DNA of 64,000 nucleotides, taken from an uncultured Ectothiorhodospiraceae bacterium. Lineage in GTDB: Bacteria > Pseudomonadota > Gammaproteobacteria > UBA6429 > Thiohalophilaceae. This document shows, in pieces, positions 9,630 to 17,719 of this stretch; positions within the stretch are counted from its first letter, which is position 1, and every line of letters begins with the position of its first letter. The stretch covers positions 44,774-108,773 of the forward strand of contig CAMYJG010000010.1 of NCBI GenBank assembly GCA_947258695.1, given 5' to 3'. The position numbers were made by a program, and so were the translations under genes. Below the pieces are notes generated by a model, which was not told the DNA's origin, made no database searches, and saw only the letters and a list, made by a program, of their open reading frames with translations.

Positions 9630-10133
9630 ATGAGTAAACGATCGTCCAGGCGAGTTCGCATTCCTGAAAGTGTAGAGCTCGACATTACAGCATTTATGAA
9701 CCTGATGGTTATTCTTGTACCATTCTTGCTCATAACGACTGTCTTTACCCATTTAACGGTTCTGGATATAAATTTGCCAACCTCAGCCCAGGCAAGTAAA
9801 TCTTCACCTAAAAAGAAGAGTTTTGAAATCAACGTTATTATTGGTAAGAAGTTTTTCGTCGTCTCAGACAATAACGGACGCGTGATTAAGAAAATTCAAA
9901 CTTTTAAAACTGGTGGTCATTACAAGATTCTGAATAAAGTATTAAAACAAATAAAAGTGCGTTACCCGGAAAAAACCAATATTACAATTTTATCTCAACA
10001 AAACTCAAAATATGACACCCTGGTTAATACCATGGATGCGGTGCGCGTATTTGCTGCTGTTGAAGATGGTGAAGTAATACAGGTAGAACTATTCCCTGAT
10101 ATTTCTATTGGCGATGCGCCAAAACTTAAATAG
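9630..10133 (+). CDS. exbD: ExbD/TolR-like protein lacking the conserved membrane Asp
   Basis: A 167-residue protein with a short cytoplasmic N-terminus, one membrane helix (about residues 22-42) and a periplasmic domain. In ExbD/TolR the helix begins with a proton-carrying Asp (FxDxM pattern); here the same place reads FMNLM, with Asn24 (codon AAC at 9699-9701). The following ExbD paralogue keeps the Asp. This protein may therefore be a structural half of an ExbD heterodimer, or take part in gating without proton transfer. It starts 2 bp after exbB. The family call is secure; the functional reading of the Asn is inference. Confidence 0.88.
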   Translation: MSKRSSRRVRIPESVELDITAFMNLMVILVPFLLITTVFTHLTVLDINLPTSAQASKSSPKKKSFEINVIIGKKFFVVSDNNGRVIKKIQTFKTGGHYKILNKVLKQIKVRYPEKTNITILSQQNSKYDTLVNTMDAVRVFAAVEDGEVIQVELFPDISIGDAPKLK

Positions 10134-10141
10134 GTTTATTA

Positions 10142-10636
10142 ATGAGTAACTCCAGCCGTACAAAAAGAATGATTGCGCTTAATAAAGCCCGCAGGGATAA
10201 AAGTTCCTCGTTGAACATGGTTTCACTGATGGATATTTTTACCATCCTGGTATTCTTTTTACTGGTGACATCTACAGACTCAGAAACTTTGCCATCATCC
10301 AAATCAATCAAGCTACCAACATCAACAACTGAGAAACAACCTAAGAAAACCCTGGTTGTCATGGTCAATGAAAAAGATATAAGAATTAATGGTAAATATA
10401 TTGTTGGTGTTAAAGAAGCAACAAATAGTAGAAAAGCAAGCATACCTGAGCTGGCACTGGCGTTAATCAAACATGCTAACAAGCAAAAAAAGAAGAAAAA
10501 ACGTTATAACATCACAGTGATGGGTGATAAAGAAATCCCCTATAAACTGCTGAAAAAAATAATGCTGACCTGTGCAGGAACGAAGTTTGCAAACATTTCA
10601 CTCGCTGTCGTTCGTAAACAAGTGGAAAAAAGTTAA
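10142..10636 (+). CDS. exbD: ExbD/TolR-like protein with the conserved membrane Asp
   Basis: A 164-residue protein with the helix start NMVSLMDIFTILVFFLLV; Asp31 (GAT at 10232-10234) is the expected proton-carrying residue. A Lys-rich stretch (KQKKKKKRYN) precedes a C-terminal domain of the ExbD type. Two unlike ExbD genes after one ExbB is also the arrangement of the Agl motor of myxobacterial gliding (AglR with AglQ and AglS). It begins 8 bp after the first exbD and ends 1 bp before the TonB-like gene. Confidence 0.9.
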   Translation: MSNSSRTKRMIALNKARRDKSSSLNMVSLMDIFTILVFFLLVTSTDSETLPSSKSIKLPTSTTEKQPKKTLVVMVNEKDIRINGKYIVGVKEATNSRKASIPELALALIKHANKQKKKKKRYNITVMGDKEIPYKLLKKIMLTCAGTKFANISLAVVRKQVEKS

Positions 10637-10637
10637 T

Positions 10638-11561
10638 ATGTCATCTTCTTTTCAATCTTATTATTATGATCCTGTTTTTCCATGGACCAGTACGCGTAAT
10701 GACGAGCGTTTTTTTCGCCTGGTTAAATGGATTTTAGCGATATTTATAATTTTTGGTCTGATTGTCCCGTGGTTACCTTCCCCTGAAGTTGAGAAGAAGC
10801 AACTTAAACAGGTTTCTCCAAGACTTGCTAAATTAATCACGCAAAAGCGGCTGCAAAAACCAAAAATCCCAAAAGTTAAAGCCGTTAAGAAAAAAGCAGT
10901 TAAAAAGAAAGTTAAGAAAAAAGCGAAGAAAAAAATCGCGAAGAAAAAACAGGCTAAAGCGAAAAAGAAAGCTAAACAAACTGGCCTGGCTGCGATGAGT
11001 AGCGAGATTCAAAACTTAAGCGATCTTTTTGATACTTCCTCGTTGGCCTCTAACAAACCTTTAAGAAGCAGCAACACAAAGGCAAAAGCAAATAAACGCA
11101 GTTCTGTTTTAACAACTAAAGCAAAGCGCAGTAGTGGTGGTATTGATACCTCTAAACTCAGTCGCAGCACGGGTAATACCGGCTTGGCCGGAAGACAAAC
11201 TTCAGCTGTCAGCAGCAATATAGGTGGTGGTAGTGGAACAGGATCTACTCGTCGAACCAGTTCAGGACAAAATGTCCGCGGCATAGAAGAATTGAATTTA
11301 GTTTTTGAAAAATACAAAGGTGCATTGCAAAATATTTACCAACGAGCATTAAGAAAAGATCCTACATTACAGGGTAAAGTTGTTTTTGAATTAACCATTA
11401 ACGCGGCAGGTCAAGTTGTAAAATGCAGAATCGTTTCAAGCGAACTGGGCAATAAAGCACTTGAAAGAAAACTAGTATCACGGGTGAAAGGCTTCCGCTT
11501 CGCAGCAAAAAACGTTGCAACTGTGACGGTCACTATGCCAATCGACTTATTACCTTCTTAA
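10638..11561 (+). CDS. TonB-like energy transducer with AgmX/PglI-type C-terminal domain
   Basis: The open frame extends back to 10572 inside exbD, but the ATG at 10638, just after the exbD stop, is the sensible start (307 residues). One membrane helix (about 28-47) is followed by a Lys/Ala-rich linker (about 74-112) where TonB has its Pro-rich span, then a low-complexity Ser/Thr/Gly region. The domain at about 214-307 opens RGIEELNLVFEKYKGALQ and contains GKVVFELTINAAGQV, the pattern called AgmX/PglI C-terminal in myxobacterial motility proteins. It probably carries ExbBD motion to periplasmic TPR partners. Confidence 0.85.
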   Translation: MSSSFQSYYYDPVFPWTSTRNDERFFRLVKWILAIFIIFGLIVPWLPSPEVEKKQLKQVSPRLAKLITQKRLQKPKIPKVKAVKKKAVKKKVKKKAKKKIAKKKQAKAKKKAKQTGLAAMSSEIQNLSDLFDTSSLASNKPLRSSNTKAKANKRSSVLTTKAKRSSGGIDTSKLSRSTGNTGLAGRQTSAVSSNIGGGSGTGSTRRTSSGQNVRGIEELNLVFEKYKGALQNIYQRALRKDPTLQGKVVFELTINAAGQVVKCRIVSSELGNKALERKLVSRVKGFRFAAKNVATVTVTMPIDLLPS

Positions 11562-12248
11562 ATGCTCATCTTATTAAGTAAATTTCAGATAACGTTTTTA
11601 TGTTTCTTTGTTTTACTTCCATTAAGTTTACAGGCATACCCGTCATCTACTAGCCGCTTGCTGGATTTCTCACTCTCTATCCAAAGCCAATCATCAAAAA
11701 CTGTATCTCCTGTCGGAACAAATAAAATCAATATCGACCAACTGGGCATTAATTGGTACGAGCATTTTAGCCACTATTTTCATGCTGGATTAGAAGTTGG
11801 TTACATCGAAATGACCCAGGCTAATAACCCGGTTATATCAGCACAATATACTTCTGGTCAGTTTGCCGGCCTGTTACTACGCTTTACCCCAGTTAAAAAA
11901 ACAAACTTCTCATTATTGCTGGATCTAAATTACCGCTACAACCGAACCGAGGGCAACAGCAACAGCCAGCAAACTCAATTTTCATGGGATGAAACGACAT
12001 TGTCTGCCGAATTTCAGTACAGACCTGGCAATACGGTTGGCTTATATGCTGCTGCCGAATACCTGAAATTGAGTGGTGAACAGCGTGATTCTGGCACAAT
12101 CACACAACTCCAAGATTTTTCCGAAAAAGAGCAACAAGGCTACCGTTTTGGTCTACAATTAGTGCCATACCAAGGGGGGATTATTGGGCTTGAGCGATTT
12201 TCTGGCTATCGAAATGGCGGGAGAATTTACTTTAGAAGACAGTTTTGA
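11562..12248 (+). CDS. Probable outer-membrane beta-barrel protein
   Basis: The ATG directly follows the stop of the TonB-like gene. The 228-residue product has a signal peptide ending in LQA and then amphipathic strands (ELEVGYIEMTQ-like and FSLLLDLNYRYNR), closing with RIYFRRQF, a terminal-Phe barrel signature. It is a good candidate for the outer-membrane end of the TPR/ExbBD/TonB-like complex, comparable in position to the barrels of gliding or TonB systems. No specific family is recognised. A 220-bp gap with no gene follows. Confidence 0.7.
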   Translation: MLILLSKFQITFLCFFVLLPLSLQAYPSSTSRLLDFSLSIQSQSSKTVSPVGTNKINIDQLGINWYEHFSHYFHAGLEVGYIEMTQANNPVISAQYTSGQFAGLLLRFTPVKKTNFSLLLDLNYRYNRTEGNSNSQQTQFSWDETTLSAEFQYRPGNTVGLYAAAEYLKLSGEQRDSGTITQLQDFSEKEQQGYRFGLQLVPYQGGIIGLERFSGYRNGGRIYFRRQF

Positions 12249-12468
12249 GGCAGAGACAACCAAATAACCATAAATATAATAAGGTTATCTATCGCTCTGG
12301 ATCACAAATAGTTGTTCAATTAATTCTATATCACAGTCTTTGTGCGCTAATTCTCATTATGAAAAGTTAATATCGGCTAAAATTTGATCGTTGCTAAGGA
12401 TAGTGTCAAAGTACAAAACTCTCGCTTTTTAATATAGATGCAATAAATTCGATATATGATGTAAAAAA

Positions 12469-15400
12469 ATGACTAATTTAGCCAAACAAATTGACCGCGC
12501 GACCCTAAAAACGCTGGAACCTTTAAATCGTCTAAACCCGATTTTACTGGATGAGCTTGCGAATAAATCAATTGTTGAAAATGTACCGGCTGGACGAATC
12601 ATTTGCCGTCACAGTGAGAAAGATTCACGTCAAATTTACCTGCTTTCTGGCCAAATTGAAGTTGCCACTCCCGGCGAGACAAAAACAAAAGTAATTAAGA
12701 GCAAAACAGCACTGAAAAAGCCCATTGCTGAAGGTTCTCCACGTAAAGAAACCCTCAAAGCTAAAGCTGACTCGACTCTATTATATATTGATGCAGATTT
12801 GCTCGAATTGCTAATGAGCGATGAACCTGAATTAAACACCGTCTATGAAGTATCTGAAATAGATGCTGGCAATAGTGATGGTGACGACTGGATGCTGACT
12901 TTTTTGCAGTCTCCGGCATTTTTACAGTTACCTACTGAAAATATTCAAAAATTACTCACTCATCTTGAAGAAATCCCTGTAAAAAAAGACCAGGTAGTTA
13001 TCCAACAAGGTGGCAATGACGACAATTACTACATTATTAAATCAGGTTCATGTAACGTACATCGTCAGCCATACAAAGACGCTGCTAGTGTACTGCTGGC
13101 CGTATTACCCACTGGCAGTGGCTTTGGTGAAGAAGCACTCATCAGTAATGGGACACGTAATGCAACCATCACCATGCGGGAAAATGGCGCGTTAATGCGG
13201 CTTAAGAAAAAAGACTTCCTGAACCTGCTTATCAATCCGCTTATTCCTTACTTTGACTATGCTGAAATGCAGGATAAAGTAAATCAAGGCAGTGTCATCC
13301 TTGATGTTCGTGCAGAAACTGAAAGCAAACAAAAACCCATACCAAGTTCAGTCAATGTTCCTCTCAGTATGTTGCGAGTTGAGTTTAATAATCTCAACGC
13401 AGATCGTGAATACTTACTCATATGTAATGATGGCTCTCAAAGTGCAGCAGCTGCATTCTTAATGATTCAAAACGGATTGAAATGCAGTGTATTGAAAAAT
13501 GGTTTAAACAGTGTAAAAGCCAATAATACAAAAGCCAAAAAACCAGACACTTCAGCTAAAGCAAAAGAACAAGTCGCCGCAGCCAAGAAACAAGCTCAAC
13601 AACTTGCTGACCAACAAAAGCAAATTAAAGCCGCGCGTGAAAAAGCTGAACAAGATATTGTTAAGCATAAAAAAGAACTAGCAGAGTCACGTGCTCGAAT
13701 TGCACAAAAAAATCAGCAAGCATCAACAGCTGCTGCTAAAGAGGCTGAGCAATTAAAAGCGAAAGCATCAAAAGAGCTGCAGAAAGCACAGGCTGAAAAC
13801 AAGGCTATCGAGTTAAAACAACAAGAAGCCGCTAAAAAAGCACGCCGTGCTGAAGAAATGATAAAGCAATCGGCAAGTGCAGCAGAGCAAACTCGCAAGC
13901 AAGCAGAGCAAGAAGCCGCCCTCATTAAACAACGTGCCATAGAAGAAGCGGAAGCACTTCGCGCAGAAAAAGCGGCTCAAGAATTAGCTAAAGCGCAAGC
14001 TGAAAAAGAAGCGATTGAACAGCGTCAACAAGAAACAAACCTGGCAATGCAGCGTGCTGAAGAAATGATGAAGCAAACAACCGCTGCTGCCGAACAAGCG
14101 CGAAAAGCAGCAGAACAGGAAGCTGAGAAGATCAAACAACGTGCAATGGAAGAAGCTGAATACTTACGAGCTGAAGTTGAGTCAGCACGTAAGAAAATGG
14201 AGCAGGATGCTGCACGTTTAAAAGAAGAAGAAAAAATCATCAAGAAATCTGCACTTAAAATTAAAAGTGAAGCAGATGAAATTCGTCGTGAAGCATTGCA
14301 AGATGCTCAACAAGTTCGCTCTGAAATTGATGAAACACGCGCACTGCTCAATAAAAAATTACAACAAACTGAAGCTGAAGAAAAACGTAAGCATGATGCA
14401 ATTCTGGCTAAAGCAAAAGAACAGGCTGATAAAATTGCTGCTTCTAAAACAAAACAAGCAGCTACCGAAGCAGAAGCAATCCGCCAAAAAGCAAAACAAG
14501 ATGCTCTTCGTTTACATAATGAACTGGCAGCTACACGTAAACAAATAGAAGCGGAAGCAGCCCAGATTATTAATCAACTAAAAGAAAAATCGAAAGCAGC
14601 AGAAGCGGCACAACAAGAAATTAAAGTTATTGATGATGAAGTTTTAGTCGAAGTCGTTGCTGATGTGGATTATAAATCTGTCAATATTCCAGGCATGTCC
14701 CCTGTTGAGCCAATAAGCGATAGTGATGCTCAACGTAAAGCAGAAGCTATAAAAGCTAAACTAGCGCAATCGCAGGAACACAGGATTTCTCAATCCGCAG
14801 CTAACAATGCAGTAGCAAGTTCTGACAAAGTTAAAATTCATAAAAATCAAGACAGAACAATTCTTGAAGGTGATGATGATCTGTTTATTTTCAAAGAACC
14901 AGAAAATAATGCAACGCCACCCATTCAAATTGATGATGCACCTGCCGTATCACAAAGAACACAGGCTGAAGCGTCGTTAACTCAAATTCCAATTAAAGAA
15001 AAAGAAACACATAGCAAATCTGTTGTCATCTACCCACAACAGGAACAGCAGTCGGCATATAAAAACAATCCATTTTTAAATAAGGATGATGAAGCACAGC
15101 CAGCAGCGGCCAGGAATGTACAACAGTTTAATAAAGATGCCTACATTAAAAAACATCAAGCTACTAAATCAAATACCTTAGCTATTGCGGCTTCTTTCAT
15201 GATGATTATAGCTGGTGCGGTGTTTACCTTACACGCAACCGATACCTTAAAAGTTCAGTCTATTGCAGCATTATTTGATAGTGGTAATGATAAGGTTCAA
15301 CCGGCTGCAGCTACTGCAATAGCAAAAAGCAAAACTATCAAACGTAAAGTTTTACGTGCTGACTCAAAAGTGAACGTTAAGAAAAAAGTCAGCAATAAAA

Positions 15401-15471
15401 TGGATGACATCATGCAGGGCTGGCAAAATGTTCTGACTGAAGCTGAAAACCCAAAAAAATCTAATAAATAA
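12469..15471 (+). CDS. Multidomain protein: two cNMP-binding domains, rhodanese, coiled coil, membrane helix
   Basis: A 1000-residue protein without a signal peptide. Residues about 20-115 form a degenerate cyclic-nucleotide-binding fold and about 148-255 a better one, with the phosphate cassette GFGEEALISNGTRNATI starting at Gly218. Residues about 262-345 are rhodanese-like with an intact CNDGSQS loop (Cys319). A very long Ala/Lys/Glu/Gln coiled coil spans about 352-720. A single membrane helix lies at about 902-924, leaving a short basic tail probably in the periplasm. It looks like a cAMP-responsive membrane-tethered scaffold. An FHA-adenylate cyclase is encoded 1.2 kb downstream. Function is unknown. 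Confidence 0.85.
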   Translation: MTNLAKQIDRATLKTLEPLNRLNPILLDELANKSIVENVPAGRIICRHSEKDSRQIYLLSGQIEVATPGETKTKVIKSKTALKKPIAEGSPRKETLKAKADSTLLYIDADLLELLMSDEPELNTVYEVSEIDAGNSDGDDWMLTFLQSPAFLQLPTENIQKLLTHLEEIPVKKDQVVIQQGGNDDNYYIIKSGSCNVHRQPYKDAASVLLAVLPTGSGFGEEALISNGTRNATITMRENGALMRLKKKDFLNLLINPLIPYFDYAEMQDKVNQGSVILDVRAETESKQKPIPSSVNVPLSMLRVEFNNLNADREYLLICNDGSQSAAAAFLMIQNGLKCSVLKNGLNSVKANNTKAKKPDTSAKAKEQVAAAKKQAQQLADQQKQIKAAREKAEQDIVKHKKELAESRARIAQKNQQASTAAAKEAEQLKAKASKELQKAQAENKAIELKQQEAAKKARRAEEMIKQSASAAEQTRKQAEQEAALIKQRAIEEAEALRAEKAAQELAKAQAEKEAIEQRQQETNLAMQRAEEMMKQTTAAAEQARKAAEQEAEKIKQRAMEEAEYLRAEVESARKKMEQDAARLKEEEKIIKKSALKIKSEADEIRREALQDAQQVRSEIDETRALLNKKLQQTEAEEKRKHDAILAKAKEQADKIAASKTKQAATEAEAIRQKAKQDALRLHNELAATRKQIEAEAAQIINQLKEKSKAAEAAQQEIKVIDDEVLVEVVADVDYKSVNIPGMSPVEPISDSDAQRKAEAIKAKLAQSQEHRISQSAANNAVASSDKVKIHKNQDRTILEGDDDLFIFKEPENNATPPIQIDDAPAVSQRTQAEASLTQIPIKEKETHSKSVVIYPQQEQQSAYKNNPFLNKDDEAQPAAARNVQQFNKDAYIKKHQATKSNTLAIAASFMMIIAGAVFTLHATDTLKVQSIAALFDSGNDKVQPAAATAIAKSKTIKRKVLRADSKVNVKKKVSNKMDDIMQGWQNVLTEAENPKKSNK

Positions 15472-15487
15472 GAAACAAAATACCGGC

Positions 15488-16189
15488 TTACATTAAGCGC
15501 CAGATTAACCAAAGTGACGTTATTATAAGAATAGTCATCAGGGAAAATACGTTTAGTCCAGTCGAATTGTCTTCTTTCAGCATTATCCCTTTTTCTTGTA
15601 CATCATCCACAACCTGCTCTTGCAATATTTTCCAGTCTGCCGCTAAAGACTCCGAAACGGTTTGACCAACGTTATCTATTCTCAATTTTTTCAGATCTGC
15701 GATAGTAACAACTTTTTCCGGTTTTCCTTTAGGAAACTCGCTACCTTTAATGAATAATACTTTTTCTTCTATTTTTGAATTCTCAATTTTAGCTGATAAG
15801 GCTAACGCATCATTTTCAAGTTGTCGCAATGGGTTTTCAAATTTATAACTTTTATTTCCAATCACTTGTGTCCATAAATCAATTTTTTCAGCGGCAAAAA
15901 TCACACCTCTAAACTTTTTTACACCCAACAATATAATTTTATCTGCTGTTAAAATTAAATTTTCTATAAATAATCTCCCATCCATTCCATCAGGAACTGT
16001 TACATTGTGCAAAGAATCTTTTCCTATAGATTTTAACAGTCGCCTCAATTTAAATTCAGAAAACCATTCTTTTATCCATTCATACTGTAAAAGTACTCCT
16101 AAAAATACTAAAAAACCGGCTACTGTCCAGGTAACAAGTAAAGGGTTACTTATTGTAAAATCTTTAATTATTAGAAACAGTTCTGACAT
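15488..16189 (-). CDS. NERD-like membrane protein
   Basis: The ATG at 16189, with GAGTGG 7 bp before it, is preferred over a GTG 9 bp further out. The product has about 233 residues with a membrane helix near the N-terminus (TWTVAGFLVFLGVLL) and another at the C-terminus (LMTILIITSLWLIWRLM). Between them is a NERD-like core: LFIENLILTADKIILLGV, FRGVIFAAEKIDLWTQ and FENPLRQLENDALAL. NERD domains are nuclease-related and often of unknown role. It converges on the multidomain gene with a 16-bp gap. The domain call is moderate, by motif only. Confidence 0.65.
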   Translation of the reverse strand: MSELFLIIKDFTISNPLLVTWTVAGFLVFLGVLLQYEWIKEWFSEFKLRRLLKSIGKDSLHNVTVPDGMDGRLFIENLILTADKIILLGVKKFRGVIFAAEKIDLWTQVIGNKSYKFENPLRQLENDALALSAKIENSKIEEKVLFIKGSEFPKGKPEKVVTIADLKKLRIDNVGQTVSESLAADWKILQEQVVDDVQEKGIMLKEDNSTGLNVFSLMTILIITSLWLIWRLM

Positions 16190-16205
16190 TATAACCACTC
16201 AATTC

Positions 16206-16214
16206 TGGTATGAT
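16206..16214 (+). promoter_or_regulatory. Extended -10 promoter element
   Basis: TGGTATGAT is an extended -10 (TGn plus a 5/6 match to TATAAT). It lies 80 bp before the ATG of the 140-residue protein on the same strand, in the divergent gap with the NERD-like gene. No clear -35 is seen, which is usual for extended -10 sites. Confidence 0.4.
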
Positions 16215-16293
16215 AAAAACGAAATTATATAAGCGATCTATCGTACCGATTCTAGCAAACAATTTCAGCTGAAAATATGAACAGTAGACAAAA

Positions 16294-16716
16294 ATGACAT
16301 CAACAATCGACATAGAACAAGCGGAAACCATTGTCAGTGAATATGGGAAACTACTGTCATCAACTGAACCATCACTCTATGGTATCGCCATATCCCGGCT
16401 TCCCTATGATAAAGAACAAATTAAAATCGCGATTCAAACACTTTTATTAGCGCTAGATAAAAATGACGAAAAAATACAGGATGGTTTGATTCAGGCTTAT
16501 GTCTACCTGGCTCAGTTCATTGAAGATGAAAAAGTCAGTATTGCTGAAAGTGGTCGTGAGGTGCTCGAAAAAGAACCTGCAGACAGTAACAATGAAAGTA
16601 GTGAAGAAAAAGCGACAAAAGATCTCGAATTAGCTAACCAGGCTGTACAAACCATTAACGGTATAAAAATTGATATGGAAAACCTGATGAATGAAATCAG
16701 GCTCATTATTTCATAA
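16294..16716 (+). CDS. Conserved-looking acidic helical protein, unknown function
   Basis: A 140-residue soluble protein, mainly helical and acidic (SEEKATKDLELANQAVQTIN near the C-terminus). No signal peptide, membrane helix, cysteine motif or known catalytic pattern is seen. It sits between a NERD-like membrane protein (divergent) and an FHA-adenylate cyclase (convergent, ends adjacent with no gap). An extended -10 lies upstream at 16206. I do not recognise the family; an adaptor in the local signalling group is only a guess. Confidence 0.65.
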   Translation: MTSTIDIEQAETIVSEYGKLLSSTEPSLYGIAISRLPYDKEQIKIAIQTLLLALDKNDEKIQDGLIQAYVYLAQFIEDEKVSIAESGREVLEKEPADSNNESSEEKATKDLELANQAVQTINGIKIDMENLMNEIRLIIS

Positions 16717-17679
16717 CTAAGCCTGCTTTTCGCTTAACTGGTCATTAAATTTATGCAGCATTTTTTTTACATCATCAAAATGCAAGCTGCATATTCTCAA
16801 TACGTCTCGTTTACCTTTAACCCGAATATGTTGTTTTTCACCGGCCATGCATTCATCAGGTAAGGAACAATAAGAGGATTCACTCATCACAATATCAGAG
16901 CCCAACACTTTAGTTGCACTCTCAAGGCGAAAAGCAATATTCACAGCATCACCCAGAGCAGTTGCATCCTGTCCTATCCCCATTGATGCCGCACCGGTAT
17001 TAATACCTACTCCGACACGAAGCTTTTCAGATATCTCGGCTGAGTTCTGATTTAATTCTTCGGTAACATTATTGATCTGAATTGCGGCTTGTAAAGCCAA
17101 CATCACGGATTGAGCTTCATTGACATCACACTCCCAGCGTGCAAAAACACAATCACCTATAAATTTATCAACGATACCACCATGCCTGGTGATGACATCC
17201 GTCACCTGGTGAAACCAGTTAGTCATCATGCGGGTTAAGGTTCGGATATTTAAACTTTCAGAAAGCGAGGTAAAGCCGCGGATATCAGCGACCAATACTG
17301 TAATCTGGCGAATAACCGGGCGATCAGAGATGATTGTTTCTTCCATGGACATGGTATCCATGGCATCTTCTTCCTTGTGCTCCTGCTCAAACATTAGTTC
17401 AGTGCCACCAATATGAATGCGGTCACCCGTTTTTAACAAACGGGGAATAGCAACCCGGTGAGAATTAACAAAACTGCCATTAGAGCTGCCACTATCGATT
17501 AAATAGTAGTCATTTGTGCCCAGCCGCCGAATCATGGCGTGATTTCTAGAAGCCAATAAATCGATAATTACAATATCACTATTTTTATCGCGACCAAGAG
17601 TTAATACCGCTTTGCACGGTACCTTCTTATTTACTCCCTTGGATCGATAACAAATCATTGCAGACATAGTGCTGACCAA
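16717..17679 (-). CDS. FHA domain-class III adenylate cyclase
   Basis: A 320-residue protein from a TTG with AAAGGAAA close by; an ATG at 17667 is the alternative. Residues about 8-100 are an FHA domain (GR at 29-30, SRNH at 44-47, SSNG at 65-68), a phosphothreonine reader. Residues about 122-310 are a class III cyclase domain with both metal aspartates (VADIRGFT, Asp132; FIGD, Asp176), the adenine-selecting Lys172 (DKFIGD), and the LGDAVNIAFRLE stretch. It should make cAMP in the cytoplasm. The cNMP-binding protein at 12469 is a natural local receptor. Confidence 0.9.
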   Translation of the reverse strand: MVSTMSAMICYRSKGVNKKVPCKAVLTLGRDKNSDIVIIDLLASRNHAMIRRLGTNDYYLIDSGSSNGSFVNSHRVAIPRLLKTGDRIHIGGTELMFEQEHKEEDAMDTMSMEETIISDRPVIRQITVLVADIRGFTSLSESLNIRTLTRMMTNWFHQVTDVITRHGGIVDKFIGDCVFARWECDVNEAQSVMLALQAAIQINNVTEELNQNSAEISEKLRVGVGINTGAASMGIGQDATALGDAVNIAFRLESATKVLGSDIVMSESSYCSLPDECMAGEKQHIRVKGKRDVLRICSLHFDDVKKMLHKFNDQLSEKQA

Positions 17680-17719
17680 AATTTCCTTTCAGTGGTAAAA
17701 CCTAAGTTTAGGCTAAATT

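Noticed and set aside
9342-9752. 136-residue minus-strand frame across exbB and exbD
   Set aside because: It is antisense to two well-supported genes.
14267-14548. 93-residue frame inside the coiled-coil protein
   Set aside because: A frame shadow of the Lys/Ala/Glu-rich coiled coil.
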